The notes: generated from the sequence alone by a model not told the origin. Shown: positions 1 to 10,631, counted from the stretch's first letter. The stretch: 64,000 nucleotides of DNA from Candidatus Saccharicenans sp. (GCA_030017715.1 JASEIU010000003.1:310001-374000); one strand, 5' to 3'. Program-made: numbers and translations.

Positions 1-1161
1 GGCCAGGAGCATGATCAGGACGGCACTGACTCGTCCAATATTCACCTGGGTCCTGTCCGATAGGCCCGGCTTGATATTTCCTGCTATATCGATTGCCACC
101 AGAGTGGCCGCGCTGTTCAAGGCAGCCGATATGGTGCTCATCAGAGCAGCCAGAAGAGCAGCCGCGATAACCCCTCTAATCCCCGTTGGGATGAGATTTA
201 TGATCAAGACCGGCAGAGTCTCGTTGGCATTATTTCCGATGACATCCTTGAAGAGAACATAACCCAGGACTCCAGGCAAAACCATAATGAAAACAGGAGT
301 AATCTTTAGCAGGCCGGCAAAGAGAGGCCCCCGCTGAGCATCCTGTTCCGTCCTGGAACCCAGCACTCTCTGGACAATGGTCTGGTCGGTACACCAGTAC
401 CAGATTCCCAGAACAGGATAGCCAAGAAATACCGCATACCAGTTCAATCCGACCTGGCTGTTGGTATGAAGCATGCTCAACTGATCCGGTCTTATAGCCT
501 CTCTCAACTGGGCCAGGTTGGTAATCCCGTGAGCCGGAAGAGCAAGAATACAAAAAACCGTTGTGACAATCGCTCCAATCACCAGAATAACAGTTTGAAT
601 TGACTCTGTAACCACTACGGCTTTTAGCCCCCCAAGGATGGTATAAATTGCTGTTATGACAGTAATTAGCAAGATTGAGATTATGACCTCAATCCCAAAA
701 AATGTTTTGAAAACTATGGCCCCTGCATAGATGCTCATCCCAATGTGAATAAAAAGGGCCGCCGCTATGGCCATAACCGCGACCATTAATCTGGCTCCCC
801 GGCTGTATCGCCTTTCTAAAAACTCAGGCAGGGTAGAAATTTTTGTTTTGAAATAAAATGGAGCAAAAATGATTGCCAGTATTATCAAACAGAAGGTGGC
901 CATCCACTCAAAATTTCCCCAGACCAGTCCTTCGTTATAACCGGAAGCAGCCAGACCGACAAGATGGATCGTGGAGATGTTAGCAGAAAACAGGGCAGCT
1001 CCCACCATAAACCAGGGGAGTGATTTCCCTGCCAGAAAGTACTGCTGACTTGACAGCTTCATCTTTCTGACGGAAAGCAGACCCAGGGCTAAAACCACGA
1101 TTATATAAATCACAATGATAATAAGATCTAAGACAGGCATCATAATTCCGTTTTCATTCAT
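1..1161 (-). CDS. Sodium:solute symporter (SSS/SGLT family), C-terminus cut by window edge
   Basis: Manual translation of the - strand from the ATG at 1161: MNENGIMMPVLDLIIIVIYIIVVLALGLLSVRKMKLSSQQYFLAGKSLPWFMVGAALFSANISTIHLVGLAASGYNEGLVWGNFEWMATFCLIILAIIFAPFYFKTKISTLPEFLERRYSRGARL... typical SSS N-terminal half; open to position 1. Not in the supplied ORF track because it has no stop in the window. Confidence 0.93.
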   Translation of the reverse strand, partial: MNENGIMMPVLDLIIIVIYIIVVLALGLLSVRKMKLSSQQYFLAGKSLPWFMVGAALFSANISTIHLVGLAASGYNEGLVWGNFEWMATFCLIILAIIFAPFYFKTKISTLPEFLERRYSRGARLMVAVMAIAAALFIHIGMSIYAGAIVFKTFFGIEVIISILLITVITAIYTILGGLKAVVVTESIQTVILVIGAIVTTVFCILALPAHGITNLAQLREAIRPDQLSMLHTNSQVGLNWYAVFLGYPVLGIWYWCTDQTIVQRVLGSRTEQDAQRGPLFAGLLKITPVFIMVLPGVLGYVLFKDVIGNNANETLPVLIINLIPTGIRGVIAAALLAALMSTISAALNSAATLVAIDIAGNIKPGLSDRTQVNIGRVSAVLIMLLA

Positions 1162-1334
1162 ACTGTCCTACCTTTTTATGATTAATGTTTTCACCCGATA
1201 TCCACATTTCTTTTATTTTTTGACCCGAAACCTAGAAATTCTGATATTGAAAAAAATTTAAGGATGGGCAAGTCATTCAGTTGATTTTTCTCTGGCGCCT
1301 TAGCTACTTTCTCGATAAAATCAATCATTCTATT

Positions 1335-1357
1335 ATTACTTTCTTATGTTAAGTAAT
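1335..1357. promoter_or_regulatory. Candidate ROK operator upstream of the SSS symporter
   Basis: ATTACTT-N9-AAGTAAT perfect inverted repeat; same TT-N9-AA architecture as NagC/Mlc-type operators. Confidence 0.5.
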
Positions 1358-1462
1358 CTATTTGCAAAGGCACTCTTTGTCAAGTATTTTTTAATTTCAG
1401 AAAATTTTGTATAAATCAGGCGGACAGGCAGATAGAAATAACTTAAATTCTTTATACTTAAT

Positions 1463-2698
1463 CTATTTGTGGCGGGACAGATGATGTTCCAGCTCTAAAT
1501 TAAGCAGTTTGTTCATGACCAGGGATACAGCCCCAATGGCCGCTGCTTTAAGCCCAAAAGTAGCCGGGCGTAAAGATACATCCCGCGAGCTTCTGTTAAG
1601 AGCTCTCGAATTCACGGTTTTTCTAATATTATCAAACAAAAATTCCCCGGCCAGGGTGACCCCACCGCCAAGAAAAATGGCTTCAGGATTAAACAGATTT
1701 ATGAGCGCCGAAATACCAAGACCGATATATTCTGCGGCCTGACTGAAAACATTCCAGGCCAGGATATCGCCCTTCTTAGCCGCATTCGCCACCATCTCCG
1801 CACTGATTTTTTTAAGATCCCCGCCGCACATCTCGACCAGAATGCTCTTCGCACCTCTTTCTAATTCATTCCGGGCGGCTCTGGCTATTCCCCGCCCCGA
1901 AGCCATGGCTTCAAGGCAGCCAAAATTGCCACAGTCACATTGGGTTTTGCTATTTAGATCAACCGTAATGTGGCCGAACTCTCCAGCCATTCCTGCAGCT
2001 CCCAGCAAAGGCTTCCCGTCAACTATGATCCCGGCTCCGATGCCGTAACCAATATTTATTAAAATAAAATTTTTATAATTCTTACCCATTCCATAACACA
2101 TTTCTCCCAGAGCCATTACCCTGGTTACATTATCAAAATAAATGGGCACAGAAAATCGGTTTCCAAGTACTCCAATTATATCTACATCATGCCAGTGAAA
2201 ATTCGGCGAAAACTCGACAATATTTCTACTTTTATTTATCAATCCTGCGACTGCCAGTCCGATGCCGCACAACCTCTTTTTCTTCTCCTCTATTTTTTGA
2301 TTCAGGATATCGATAATCTCCGAGGTTTGATCCATTATTTTATAAAAGCCTTCCTCCAATTTTGTTGGGCGCTTCTCTTCATATATAATGTTCGCATTCA
2401 GGTCGGCCAGGACACCATAGACATTTGTAGTTCCCAAATCTATCCCGATTATGTAATTATCAGCAGCAGCTATTCTTAATAATATCGGCCGCCGGCCGCC
2501 TGTTGACTGGCCAGCTCCGATCTCCTCCACCAGGCCCTCTTCTATGAAGCCATCAACGATCCTTGAAACAGTCGGAGCACTTATTCCGATTAGTCGGGTT
2601 ACTTCGGCCCTGGAAATGGACTTGTTGTCATATATCAGATTAAGAATCTTCTTTTTATTAACTCGAAGAATATACTTAGAGTTTCCAACGGGAATCAT
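1463..2698 (-). CDS. ROK family transcriptional regulator (NagC/XylR-like), copy 1
   Basis: N-terminal wHTH (ISRAEVTRLIGISAPTVSRIVDGFIEEGLVEE) plus ROK domain (IGIDLGTTNVYGVL; CxCGxxGCLEA zinc motif: CDCGNFGCLEAMASGRG). Confidence 0.93.
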   Translation of the reverse strand: MIPVGNSKYILRVNKKKILNLIYDNKSISRAEVTRLIGISAPTVSRIVDGFIEEGLVEEIGAGQSTGGRRPILLRIAAADNYIIGIDLGTTNVYGVLADLNANIIYEEKRPTKLEEGFYKIMDQTSEIIDILNQKIEEKKKRLCGIGLAVAGLINKSRNIVEFSPNFHWHDVDIIGVLGNRFSVPIYFDNVTRVMALGEMCYGMGKNYKNFILINIGYGIGAGIIVDGKPLLGAAGMAGEFGHITVDLNSKTQCDCGNFGCLEAMASGRGIARAARNELERGAKSILVEMCGGDLKKISAEMVANAAKKGDILAWNVFSQAAEYIGLGISALINLFNPEAIFLGGGVTLAGEFLFDNIRKTVNSRALNRSSRDVSLRPATFGLKAAAIGAVSLVMNKLLNLELEHHLSRHK

Positions 2699-3005
2699 CT
2701 TTCCTTCCTTCCTTTAACTTTAATTTATGATGCTCCAAAATAGCTGTATCCGGGAGTGTTCATTAAGTAACTATAATAACAAAGTTTCTTGACTGTCAAG
2801 TCCCCGGTTCGTCCTGATTTCAGGATGACGAAATCGGATTTTTCTTAGCTCAAAAGAGCGGCTTATATTTTTCCGGAAGCCAGGCTGAAAAAAAGCGATC
2901 CGGGAAAATTTCAGAACTTTCTTGTAGTGCCCCCCTGAAGTCAGGACACTTTTTTGGCAAAAAAGCTGTCTATGAATTCAACTGATAATTTTATCTTGGC
3001 GATTC

Positions 3006-5171
3006 TCATCTTTCGGGAATCAGGGAAATTTTAACAGGGGTTTTTTCATCCATCTCCAGCCAGACAATTAAATCTTTTTTCCCCAGCCTGTCCACGTAGC
3101 CAATTCGATATCGATCCCTTTTCTGGATATCCTTTCCGTTTATCCTTAGCGAGAATTTCGTGTCACCCCAGTTCTCGATATACAAAGAAGGATTATAAAC
3201 AGGAGATTTATCATCTGCGACCAACTCAACTTCCAGCGCTTCCGGTTTTCCGGCTGATTTGGAGATCAGATAGCAACGCTGAGTAAGGTCATAACCATGG
3301 TTCTTATATCCATTCGAATAGACTCTGATTTCGGGCGGGTTAGCCCAGGATCTCGCCAGGGGCAAAAGAGTCTTAATCGGTTTGTTGGTAGCTCCGTAGA
3401 GCCAGGCCCACCAGAAAATATCGCCTTCTCCCCGATGTGGCGGCGGTCCACCCCAGGCCAGGGAAAAATGCGACGGCCGGTCAGCTGCCTGACAGTATCT
3501 CCCATCGGAAGGAATTTGAGCTACAGGCCAGTGATTCCACCAGGGAAAGTGAGTTATTCCCTCCCGATATTCTATGCCAAATACTCTGACCCGATTGCCG
3601 GTTTCAAAGATTTCATAGGGCTTATATTCGGATTTCATGTTCACCATAAGCACCACTGGTTTCTCTTCCGGTCTGTCGCCAAAATGCAAGTACCTTCCCT
3701 GTGGATCCAAAATTCTGGGTGGCCCTGCTGACCAGTCATAGGTTTGATGCTGTCCGCTGAGATTCATCATAGTTAGAGCTTTTAAGTCAACCACGTCCTC
3801 AGGACGCTGACCGGGGTGGCAAAGAACGATAAATTCCTGCGGTCCGAGAGGGCCGCCTTTGGTGTGTAAAATGACCTTCCTCACCCCGACCTGGTCGGGA
3901 TAAATGGTATAATATTCATCTGCCCAGTCCGACCAACCAGAAACCGGGTCAACCTGTGAGCGGCTTCCATTGGCAGCTACAGGCGAATATCTCCAGTGCA
4001 CAACTACCCGGGCTTCTGTATTCTCAACTATCCTGACATGAGAGAACTGGCATTTGGCGTCAAGCATGTGCTCCTGACAGCCATCCTGGTCAGTAAAGTT
4101 CTCAGCGCTCTGGTCTGCCATCCAGTGCATTCTATCCATTGCCCAGACCGGCGAATACCGCGTCCCTCGCCAGAAAACGACTCTGACCGGAGAATTATCA
4201 AACTGCACCACCACCTCCGCATCTTTGACCACCGGCCAGAGGTTGTCCCATTCAGGATAATAATTTAAGGTCGTATAATAGGCTCCAAATTTTCCAGGAC
4301 CCTCCGGCCCTGAGGGCATCACCCTCGCCGGAAGTCCCGGCTCATCTTTGGGAAACTCAGCAGCATAGTGACCGGCAATTTCTTCCAGGGAGAGTGCTTC
4401 ATTAAATATCTTAACTTCATCTATCAGCCCATCAAAGGAATACCAGCAAGCCAGAGTGGCAAAGGGTCGCACCGGATAAGCCGGTTCTCTTTTTTCCCGG
4501 TTCATCCCGATACGCAGCGGCTCTTTCTTGGCCTGCGAAAACGAATAGGGACCACTCTTCTCGGCCACCTTTTTGCCATCGATGTATAACTCCAGACCAA
4601 CCTGTTTCTTAAAAACGGCCATTACGCTTATCCATTTTCTCAAAGGCAACTTTGACTCGCTCCGACAGACAATCCAGCCTTTATTTGTGCCAACCATTAA
4701 TCCCAGATAGCCTTCCGGAGAAACCCCAAAATAAAAGCCATCCCGGGGAGAATTAACCACCATATCATCCGGCCAACAATACTGGTCAAGATTAGAATTA
4801 AGGCTGATAGTATTTTCTTGAGCCGCAATCGGCACCCAGTTCCAGGGATAGGCACCCAGGGCAATCCAGGCTGATAATGTAAAATCAGAATTTAATACTG
4901 GAACATTCTCTGCGGGATGGGAAACACAAGTAGTATGGTCGTCAAAGACCAGGGCCCTGCCTCTTACCCCATTTAGCTGACGATAGTTTCCGTTAATGAC
5001 ACTCAACCCGCCGGCCACTTCTTCTTTTGTCTTTCCTTGCTCAATGGAATCAAAATTCCAGTAGAGGGTCGGCTTCCTGCCGGGAAGCTCAGCACTCAAA
5101 ATTGAACAGGCAACAAGAAAAATTGCCAGGGATACCAACAACCGATTCTTCATTTCTTTTCTCCTTTGCAC
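3006..5171 (-). CDS. Secreted LamG-domain protein with a large uncharacterised C-terminal region
   Basis: Signal peptide from an internal Met (MKNRLLVSLAIFLVACSILSAE, likely start ~5153), then a LamG/concanavalin-like domain (FTLSAWIALG...LELYIDGKKVAE...GLIDEVKIFNEALSLEEI). The remaining ~430 aa are not recognised. Confidence 0.8.
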   Translation of the reverse strand: MQRRKEMKNRLLVSLAIFLVACSILSAELPGRKPTLYWNFDSIEQGKTKEEVAGGLSVINGNYRQLNGVRGRALVFDDHTTCVSHPAENVPVLNSDFTLSAWIALGAYPWNWVPIAAQENTISLNSNLDQYCWPDDMVVNSPRDGFYFGVSPEGYLGLMVGTNKGWIVCRSESKLPLRKWISVMAVFKKQVGLELYIDGKKVAEKSGPYSFSQAKKEPLRIGMNREKREPAYPVRPFATLACWYSFDGLIDEVKIFNEALSLEEIAGHYAAEFPKDEPGLPARVMPSGPEGPGKFGAYYTTLNYYPEWDNLWPVVKDAEVVVQFDNSPVRVVFWRGTRYSPVWAMDRMHWMADQSAENFTDQDGCQEHMLDAKCQFSHVRIVENTEARVVVHWRYSPVAANGSRSQVDPVSGWSDWADEYYTIYPDQVGVRKVILHTKGGPLGPQEFIVLCHPGQRPEDVVDLKALTMMNLSGQHQTYDWSAGPPRILDPQGRYLHFGDRPEEKPVVLMVNMKSEYKPYEIFETGNRVRVFGIEYREGITHFPWWNHWPVAQIPSDGRYCQAADRPSHFSLAWGGPPPHRGEGDIFWWAWLYGATNKPIKTLLPLARSWANPPEIRVYSNGYKNHGYDLTQRCYLISKSAGKPEALEVELVADDKSPVYNPSLYIENWGDTKFSLRINGKDIQKRDRYRIGYVDRLGKKDLIVWLEMDEKTPVKISLIPER

Positions 5172-5429
5172 CCTGTTTGTATTAAATTAATTCTTCTTAA
5201 GCAAAATCTTTCTTATCGGATATAAAAACACCCAGGCCAGGGCATTTTCTCTTTAATCTAAAATCTAATTAATGATCAAATCTAAAATATTAACCTTGCC
5301 TCTTTAAGGCCTTAAAAAATTGCCAGCGGCCGCAAACTCTTCAAATTTTCCCTCTAATTTCCCCAAAAATGCTCCTTTCCGGGCAAGCCTTTTACCTAAA
5401 ACACCCGATATCATGAAATTTAATCTATA

Positions 5430-5454
5430 TTACTTATTTATCTTATATAAGTAA
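5430..5454. promoter_or_regulatory. Candidate ROK operator upstream of the LamG gene
   Basis: TTACTTAT-N9-ATAAGTAA perfect inverted repeat. Confidence 0.45.
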
Positions 5455-5769
5455 GTAATGCATTATAAAATGTCAAGCACTTTTTCAAAACGCTCTATCA
5501 GAAAAGCAAATGCTACCCGGGGCGCGAGCACGGCTTTCATCAAACTACAAGGTCTTCCTCCAGCACGCGGACGGCTGAGGAAGTCAGACGTTTGAAACCG
5601 GTTACAAAATTATGATGTTCAGGCCGCATTAATTGTACGGCAGAAACTCGAAGCAGCAGGGCAACCCTTCTGGGCCGTTTTGCTTTTAAGCTCTTACTTT
5701 AACAAAAAGACTGTCCTGACATCTCAATATAAAAAATATTCCAGTCAGCTCCCCTGGAAAATATTCCAT

Positions 5770-7020
5770 TTAAGTAGTGCCGCAACATTTCTTATATTTC
5801 AAGCCACTCCCGCAGGGACAGGGGTCATTGCGGCCGATTTTTCCTGATTTCTGAATATTGGTTATAAATCCTTCCTCCCTGGCCAGGGCTTGTTCCTGCT
5901 TCCACTGTCTTGCCAGCTTTCTCAAGCGGCTGTCGGCATGGTGGAAAAACATCCGGAATGAGTCGCAAAAGTAGTTGAGTTCCGGGTTTACCGGATTGAA
6001 TCGCCTGTCCTTAGGACAACCGCCCCTGCAGAACTGAAGCCAGGAGCAATTCAGACAAGATTCAGGTAGAGCAGATTTCCTCTGGCCAAAGACTTTCTGA
6101 GCATCAGAATTGAGAAGGTCAATCAACTTTTTTTCTTTAACATTACCCAGTTTCAAGTGGGAATCGACGAAAAAGTCGCAGGGATAAACATCGCCGTTGT
6201 GTTCTACGACGACATAAACACCACATTCAGGAAGCAAGGTACACTCGGGAGGTTCAAACCCAACATAGGCAAAAAAGAGAGAATCGAAAAAGCGGACAGA
6301 GGTTGTCTCCCGACCGTCACGAAAATCGCCCATCCACAGATCAAACAATTTGACCAGAAAGTCTCCGTAGTCTTCTGGAGACGGGCAAAAACTTGCTCTG
6401 TTTCCTGGATTGGCTGGACCCGGTTCCAGACACGGTATGAACTGCATATAGTTCAGCCCGAGAGTCTTGTGGAATTCATAGATCTCTTCCGGAAATTTTA
6501 CGGAATAATCATTGATCACGGTCAAAGCATTCACCGCCACTCCAGAGTCGAGCAAGAGTTTTGCCCTGTCCACCACCTGTGACCACGAGCCCTGCCCGCC
6601 TTTCAGGAAACGATATCTGTTATGAATATGTTCAGGACCATCGAGCGATAACCCTACCAGGAATTGGTTTTTTCTGAGAAAAGCAGCCCATTCTCTGTCA
6701 ATCAGAAGCCCATTGGTCTGGAGGGCATTTCTTACTAACTTCCCCGGACAATACTTTTTCTGAAATTCGATAGCCTTCTGGAAAAAAGAAAGACCTGAGA
6801 GCGTGGGTTCTCCTCCCTGCCAGGCAAAGGTGGCTGAGTTGCTCGCTTCCTCCAGAAACTGGCGCGTTGTCTCCTCAAGGACCTCCGCACTCATGCGATG
6901 GGAAATGGTGTCAGGGTAGAGTTCCGACTTTTTAAGATAAAAACAATATGCGCAATTCATATTGCAGTCGGCGCCTGCCGGCTTAATAAGAATTGAGTTC
7001 AGCGGCTTTTGTAATATCAT
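5770..7020 (-). CDS. Anaerobic sulfatase-maturating enzyme (radical SAM/SPASM) with C-terminal SEC-C motif
   Basis: Radical SAM CxxxCxxC ([10 protein letters not shown]), SPASM-type cysteines ([26 protein letters not shown]...[18 protein letters not shown]), terminal SEC-C motif [19 protein letters not shown]; adjacent to a sulfatase gene. Confidence 0.92.
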   Translation of the reverse strand: MILQKPLNSILIKPAGADCNMNCAYCFYLKKSELYPDTISHRMSAEVLEETTRQFLEEASNSATFAWQGGEPTLSGLSFFQKAIEFQKKYCPGKLVRNALQTNGLLIDREWAAFLRKNQFLVGLSLDGPEHIHNRYRFLKGGQGSWSQVVDRAKLLLDSGVAVNALTVINDYSVKFPEEIYEFHKTLGLNYMQFIPCLEPGPANPGNRASFCPSPEDYGDFLVKLFDLWMGDFRDGRETTSVRFFDSLFFAYVGFEPPECTLLPECGVYVVVEHNGDVYPCDFFVDSHLKLGNVKEKKLIDLLNSDAQKVFGQRKSALPESCLNCSWLQFCRGGCPKDRRFNPVNPELNYFCDSFRMFFHHADSRLRKLARQWKQEQALAREEGFITNIQKSGKIGRNDPCPCGSGLKYKKCCGTT

Positions 7021-7248
7021 ATCTTCTTTAGTGAATTCTTGGTTGTTTTATGTTATGTCCATTATTTCCTTTCAGGATGCTATCAGAATCGATAGATTGG
7101 CATTTCAGGATGACCACAGGACACGTTGATTCGAGACGTTCTAATAAACTAAACCTGCAGATAAAAATTTTTTGGCCGGGGAGACGGGCCATTTTTCTAA
7201 AAATCCTTTACATGTCTCTTGATTTCTATGCCGTTAAGACTATTCAGT

Positions 7249-8814
7249 CTATTTAGTTCTTAATGGAGTGCTGCGGCCTTCTTGCCTGTAGCGATCCAGA
7301 AGGGCAGCCAACCGCTCCACTATTTCAGGCTGCTTTTCCCAGAGGTCGTTTTGCTCGTACGGATCTTCTTTTAGATTATACAATTGACCCGGTGTTCCCG
7401 GCCTGGGAGGTTCTCCTTCCGGAATCATCCAGCCGCCGGATGTTTTATTGTCCAGGATAAGCTTCCATTCCCCCTGGCGAATGGCAAATGTTCCGTTTTC
7501 GGAATGATGAATAAGAGCTTCTCTAATCGGTTGCTTCTGTTTTTTCCCGAATAAGGCCGGAGAAATGTCATAACTATCAGGCCCGGCTCCCGGTGCCGAT
7601 TCGGCGCCCGTGATAGCAGCAAAGGTTGCCATAAGATCAGTTAAGCAGAGGGGCTCATCTGACACAGTTCCGGGCTTTATCTTTCCCGGCCAGCGAACTA
7701 TAAAGGGAACCCGGTGACCTCCCTCCCAGATATGAGATTTCAAACCCCGGAGGGGCCCGGCCGACAAATGACCCTTTATCCCTGGATGCGGTCCATTGTC
7801 GCTGGTCATAATCACAAGCGTCTTCTCAGCTATGCCCAGGCGATCGAGAGTTTTCATAACTTCTCCCAGGCACCAGTCAGCCAAAATGACAAGATCCCCC
7901 CGGGGACCATCTCCGCTCTTCCCCTTTACAAAATCGGGGGGAAGCCAGGGAGTATGTGGTGAGGACAGAGCAAGTTCGACAAAAAAAGGTTTGTCTGATG
8001 CCCGGCACCCCTCTATGAACTCGATCGCCTCCCGGGTGAAAGCCAGGTCGACTTCCTCCAGAATAAACCCCTGAGCTATCCAACCCGGGCGCGGACTGCC
8101 CTCTTCTCCACGGCTCAGGTCATAAAATTCCGATACCTGGTGATCCGGAATGGCAGCAACCCGGTCATTGTCTATATAAGTAAAGGGGCCATCTATCGTA
8201 GAACAAGCGGCTGTGAAGAAAGCGCGGTCAAAACCGTGGTCCACCGGGCCGCCTCGCACAGGTTTGGTAAAATCAACATTCATCCCTGTTTCCGGAGGGG
8301 CATCCTGCCATGAGCCTCTCCACATCCTTTCGGCATCTCTCCAGGTAGGTGTAAAACCGTTCATCCGCTGCCAGCTAAGTCCGAGATGCCACTTGCCAAA
8401 AAATCCGGATTTATAGCCTCTTCTTTTTAGCATGGTAGCCAGGGTCTCCCTTCCCGGATCTATTAAAGGAGGCGTGTAACCACCGACAACACCTCTCTGG
8501 AGCCAGGTCCGCCAGCAATATCTTCCAGTCAGGAGGCCATAACGGGTGGGGGTGCACACAGCCGACGGGGAGTGAGCATCAATAAAACGGATCCCTTCCT
8601 TCGCCAGACGATCCATGTAAGGCGTTGGAATCCGGGAATCCGGATTATAGCAGCCCGGATCCCCGTAGCCCATGTCATCAGCCAGAATCAGAATGATATT
8701 GGGAACGTTTTCATTCTGATGAAGAAAAGAACGGCATCCTCCAGCAGTTAGGGAGGCAGCCCCGGCTCCAAGCAACTTAACAAAATGCCGCCTGTTCATT
8801 TTATTCTCCTTCAA
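7249..8814 (-). CDS. Sulfatase (arylsulfatase family, Cys-type)
   Basis: N-terminal RRHFVKLLGAGAASLTAGGC (Tat/lipoprotein-like), metal-binding IILILADDMGYGD, sulfatase signature C-x-P-x-R in SAVCTPTRYGLLTGRY, GKWHLG motif. Confidence 0.95.
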   Translation of the reverse strand: MKENKMNRRHFVKLLGAGAASLTAGGCRSFLHQNENVPNIILILADDMGYGDPGCYNPDSRIPTPYMDRLAKEGIRFIDAHSPSAVCTPTRYGLLTGRYCWRTWLQRGVVGGYTPPLIDPGRETLATMLKRRGYKSGFFGKWHLGLSWQRMNGFTPTWRDAERMWRGSWQDAPPETGMNVDFTKPVRGGPVDHGFDRAFFTAACSTIDGPFTYIDNDRVAAIPDHQVSEFYDLSRGEEGSPRPGWIAQGFILEEVDLAFTREAIEFIEGCRASDKPFFVELALSSPHTPWLPPDFVKGKSGDGPRGDLVILADWCLGEVMKTLDRLGIAEKTLVIMTSDNGPHPGIKGHLSAGPLRGLKSHIWEGGHRVPFIVRWPGKIKPGTVSDEPLCLTDLMATFAAITGAESAPGAGPDSYDISPALFGKKQKQPIREALIHHSENGTFAIRQGEWKLILDNKTSGGWMIPEGEPPRPGTPGQLYNLKEDPYEQNDLWEKQPEIVERLAALLDRYRQEGRSTPLRTK

Positions 8815-8952
8815 GCTTATTAATTATTTATTTTATAATCGACTCCATCCTTGACCACTCTGATTGAACCCTGCCCTCTTTTTAGCCTTCTAATTTTTCT
8901 CCCAATGAAGATGTTAAGACCTGACACTTTCATTAACCCTTCTTCTTAATAT

Positions 8953-9365
8953 GGCATAACTTATAACAGTTTGACATATTTTCCATCCGCGAAGCGCAGC
9001 AGGTGCTCTCTGCCTGCAAAAGCGACAGACTCGACTGCGCCATCTTCCAATCTTTTCGTTGGAAAGACCGGTCCAGTAACTGATAATTCAAAAGGTTTTG
9101 GGGCTGGAATACGGCCAGGGCCGAATTACGGTCACGGATTCGAGCCCCTACAGGATATTCACCCTCCCGGCTGAGGACAATTTCCAAACCTCCTCTGACC
9201 TGGAAGCCCTGGAAGGGGCCTTCGGCCAAAGCTCTCGGAGGTGCTGCACGAAGATAAATCTCACCGGTCTCAGGTTTAGACCGCATCATGCTGCTCATTT
9301 GGGCCGTCCAGAAACTTCAGTCTTTCTTTTGCTTCCTCAGCTGAGGGAGCAGCCGGATTACTGAG
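8953..9365 (-). pseudogene. Degraded gene remnant; possible C-terminal debris of a GH95-like protein
   Basis: Coding-like segments in different frames: GEIYLRAAPPRALAEGPFQGFQVRGGLEIVLSREGEYPVGARIRDRNSAL in one frame, then PKPFELSVTGPVFPTKRLEDGAVESVAFAGREHLLRFADGKYVKLL* in another. No single frame spans both. Confidence 0.45.
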
Positions 9366-9377
9366 GTATCTCGGTTT

Positions 9378-10631
9378 TTATAATTCTAATCGTTCTTCTT
9401 TATAACTGGACAAAAAGTCTGCCAATTCCAATTCGAGCAGCTTGTTCATTACCAGGGAAACAGCCCCCATGGCAGCCGCTTTAAGACCGAATTTGGCAGG
9501 AAGCAGAGGCACTCCTCGTAAGCTCCGGTTTAGAGCTCTGGCATTTATGGTCTTTCTGACATTGTCAAAAAGTATTTCTCCTGCCTGAACAACCCCACCG
9601 CCCAGGACTACCGCCTCAGGGTTATAAAGGTTGATCAGGGCCGAAATTCCTAATCCGATATACTCAGCAGCTTGAGTGAAGATATTCCAGGCCAAAACAT
9701 CTCCCTTTTTGGCCGCTTTAGCCACCGTTTCGGCCGTGACCTTCTCCAGATCTCCTCCACACATCTCATAAATGATGCTTTGAGCGCCCTTTTCCAGCTC
9801 CATCCGGGCGGTTCTGGCTATTCCCTGCCCGGAGGCCAACGCTTCCAAACACCCGAAATTGCCGCAATCGCATTGTATTTTGCTGTTTCTATCTACTGTA
9901 ATGTGGCCGAATTCACCCGCCATCCCCGCTGACCCGAACAGCGCCTTCCCCTCAATTATGACCCCGGCGCCGATCCCATATCCAACATTAATAAAAACAA
10001 AATTTTTATACTGTTTACCGGCACCGTAACATTGCTCGCCGAGAGCCATGACCCGGGTGACATTATCGAAAAAGATGGGCAGGTCAAATCTGCCTCTAAG
10101 AACCCCCAGTATGTCAGCATCATGCCAGTGGAAATTGGGAGAAAACTCGACGATATTTCTCTGCCGGTTGATTAAGCCCGCTACCGCCAGGCCGATTCCG
10201 CAGATTCTTATTCTTTTTTCCCGGGCTTTAGCGATCAATATTTCAATGATCTCGGCAGTTTGCCCCATAATCTGATAAAAGCCTTCTTTTATCCTGGTCG
10301 GCTGCCTCTCTTCAAAGATCAAGCTGGCGTTTAAATCAGCCAGCACACCATAAATATTGGTTGTGCCCAGATCTAGGCCGATGATGCAATTATTATCAGC
10401 AGCAATTTTCAGCAGCTTGGGACGCCGGCCACCCGTGGATTCTCCGACTCCGATTTCCTCCACCAGGCCTTCACTTAATAGACAATCTACTATCCTGGAG
10501 ACTGTCGGAGCGCTTATACCGCTCATTTTTGTCGCTTCGGCCCTGGAAATTGATTTGGCGTTATAGATCAGATTTAATATCTTTTTCTTATTAACCTGCT
10601 GAATGTATTTAGAATTTCCTATAGGATTCAT
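9378..10631 (-). CDS. ROK family transcriptional regulator, copy 2
   Basis: Very high similarity along its whole length to the ROK protein at 1463-2698 (e.g. MNPIGNSKYIQQVNKKKILNLIYNAKSISRAEATKMSGISAPTVSRIVD); same CDCGNFGCLEA motif. Confidence 0.93.
   Translation of the reverse strand: MNPIGNSKYIQQVNKKKILNLIYNAKSISRAEATKMSGISAPTVSRIVDCLLSEGLVEEIGVGESTGGRRPKLLKIAADNNCIIGLDLGTTNIYGVLADLNASLIFEERQPTRIKEGFYQIMGQTAEIIEILIAKAREKRIRICGIGLAVAGLINRQRNIVEFSPNFHWHDADILGVLRGRFDLPIFFDNVTRVMALGEQCYGAGKQYKNFVFINVGYGIGAGVIIEGKALFGSAGMAGEFGHITVDRNSKIQCDCGNFGCLEALASGQGIARTARMELEKGAQSIIYEMCGGDLEKVTAETVAKAAKKGDVLAWNIFTQAAEYIGLGISALINLYNPEAVVLGGGVVQAGEILFDNVRKTINARALNRSLRGVPLLPAKFGLKAAAMGAVSLVMNKLLELELADFLSSYKEERLEL

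Noticed and set aside
230-553. 107-aa - strand ORF at window start
   Set aside because: Out of frame with the clear SSS symporter reading frame covering the same bases.
2810-2850. Hairpin TTCGTCCTGATTTCAGGATGACGAA upstream of ROK copy 1
   Set aside because: Short imperfect palindrome without T-run or recurrence as a clear family here; could be a terminator or chance.
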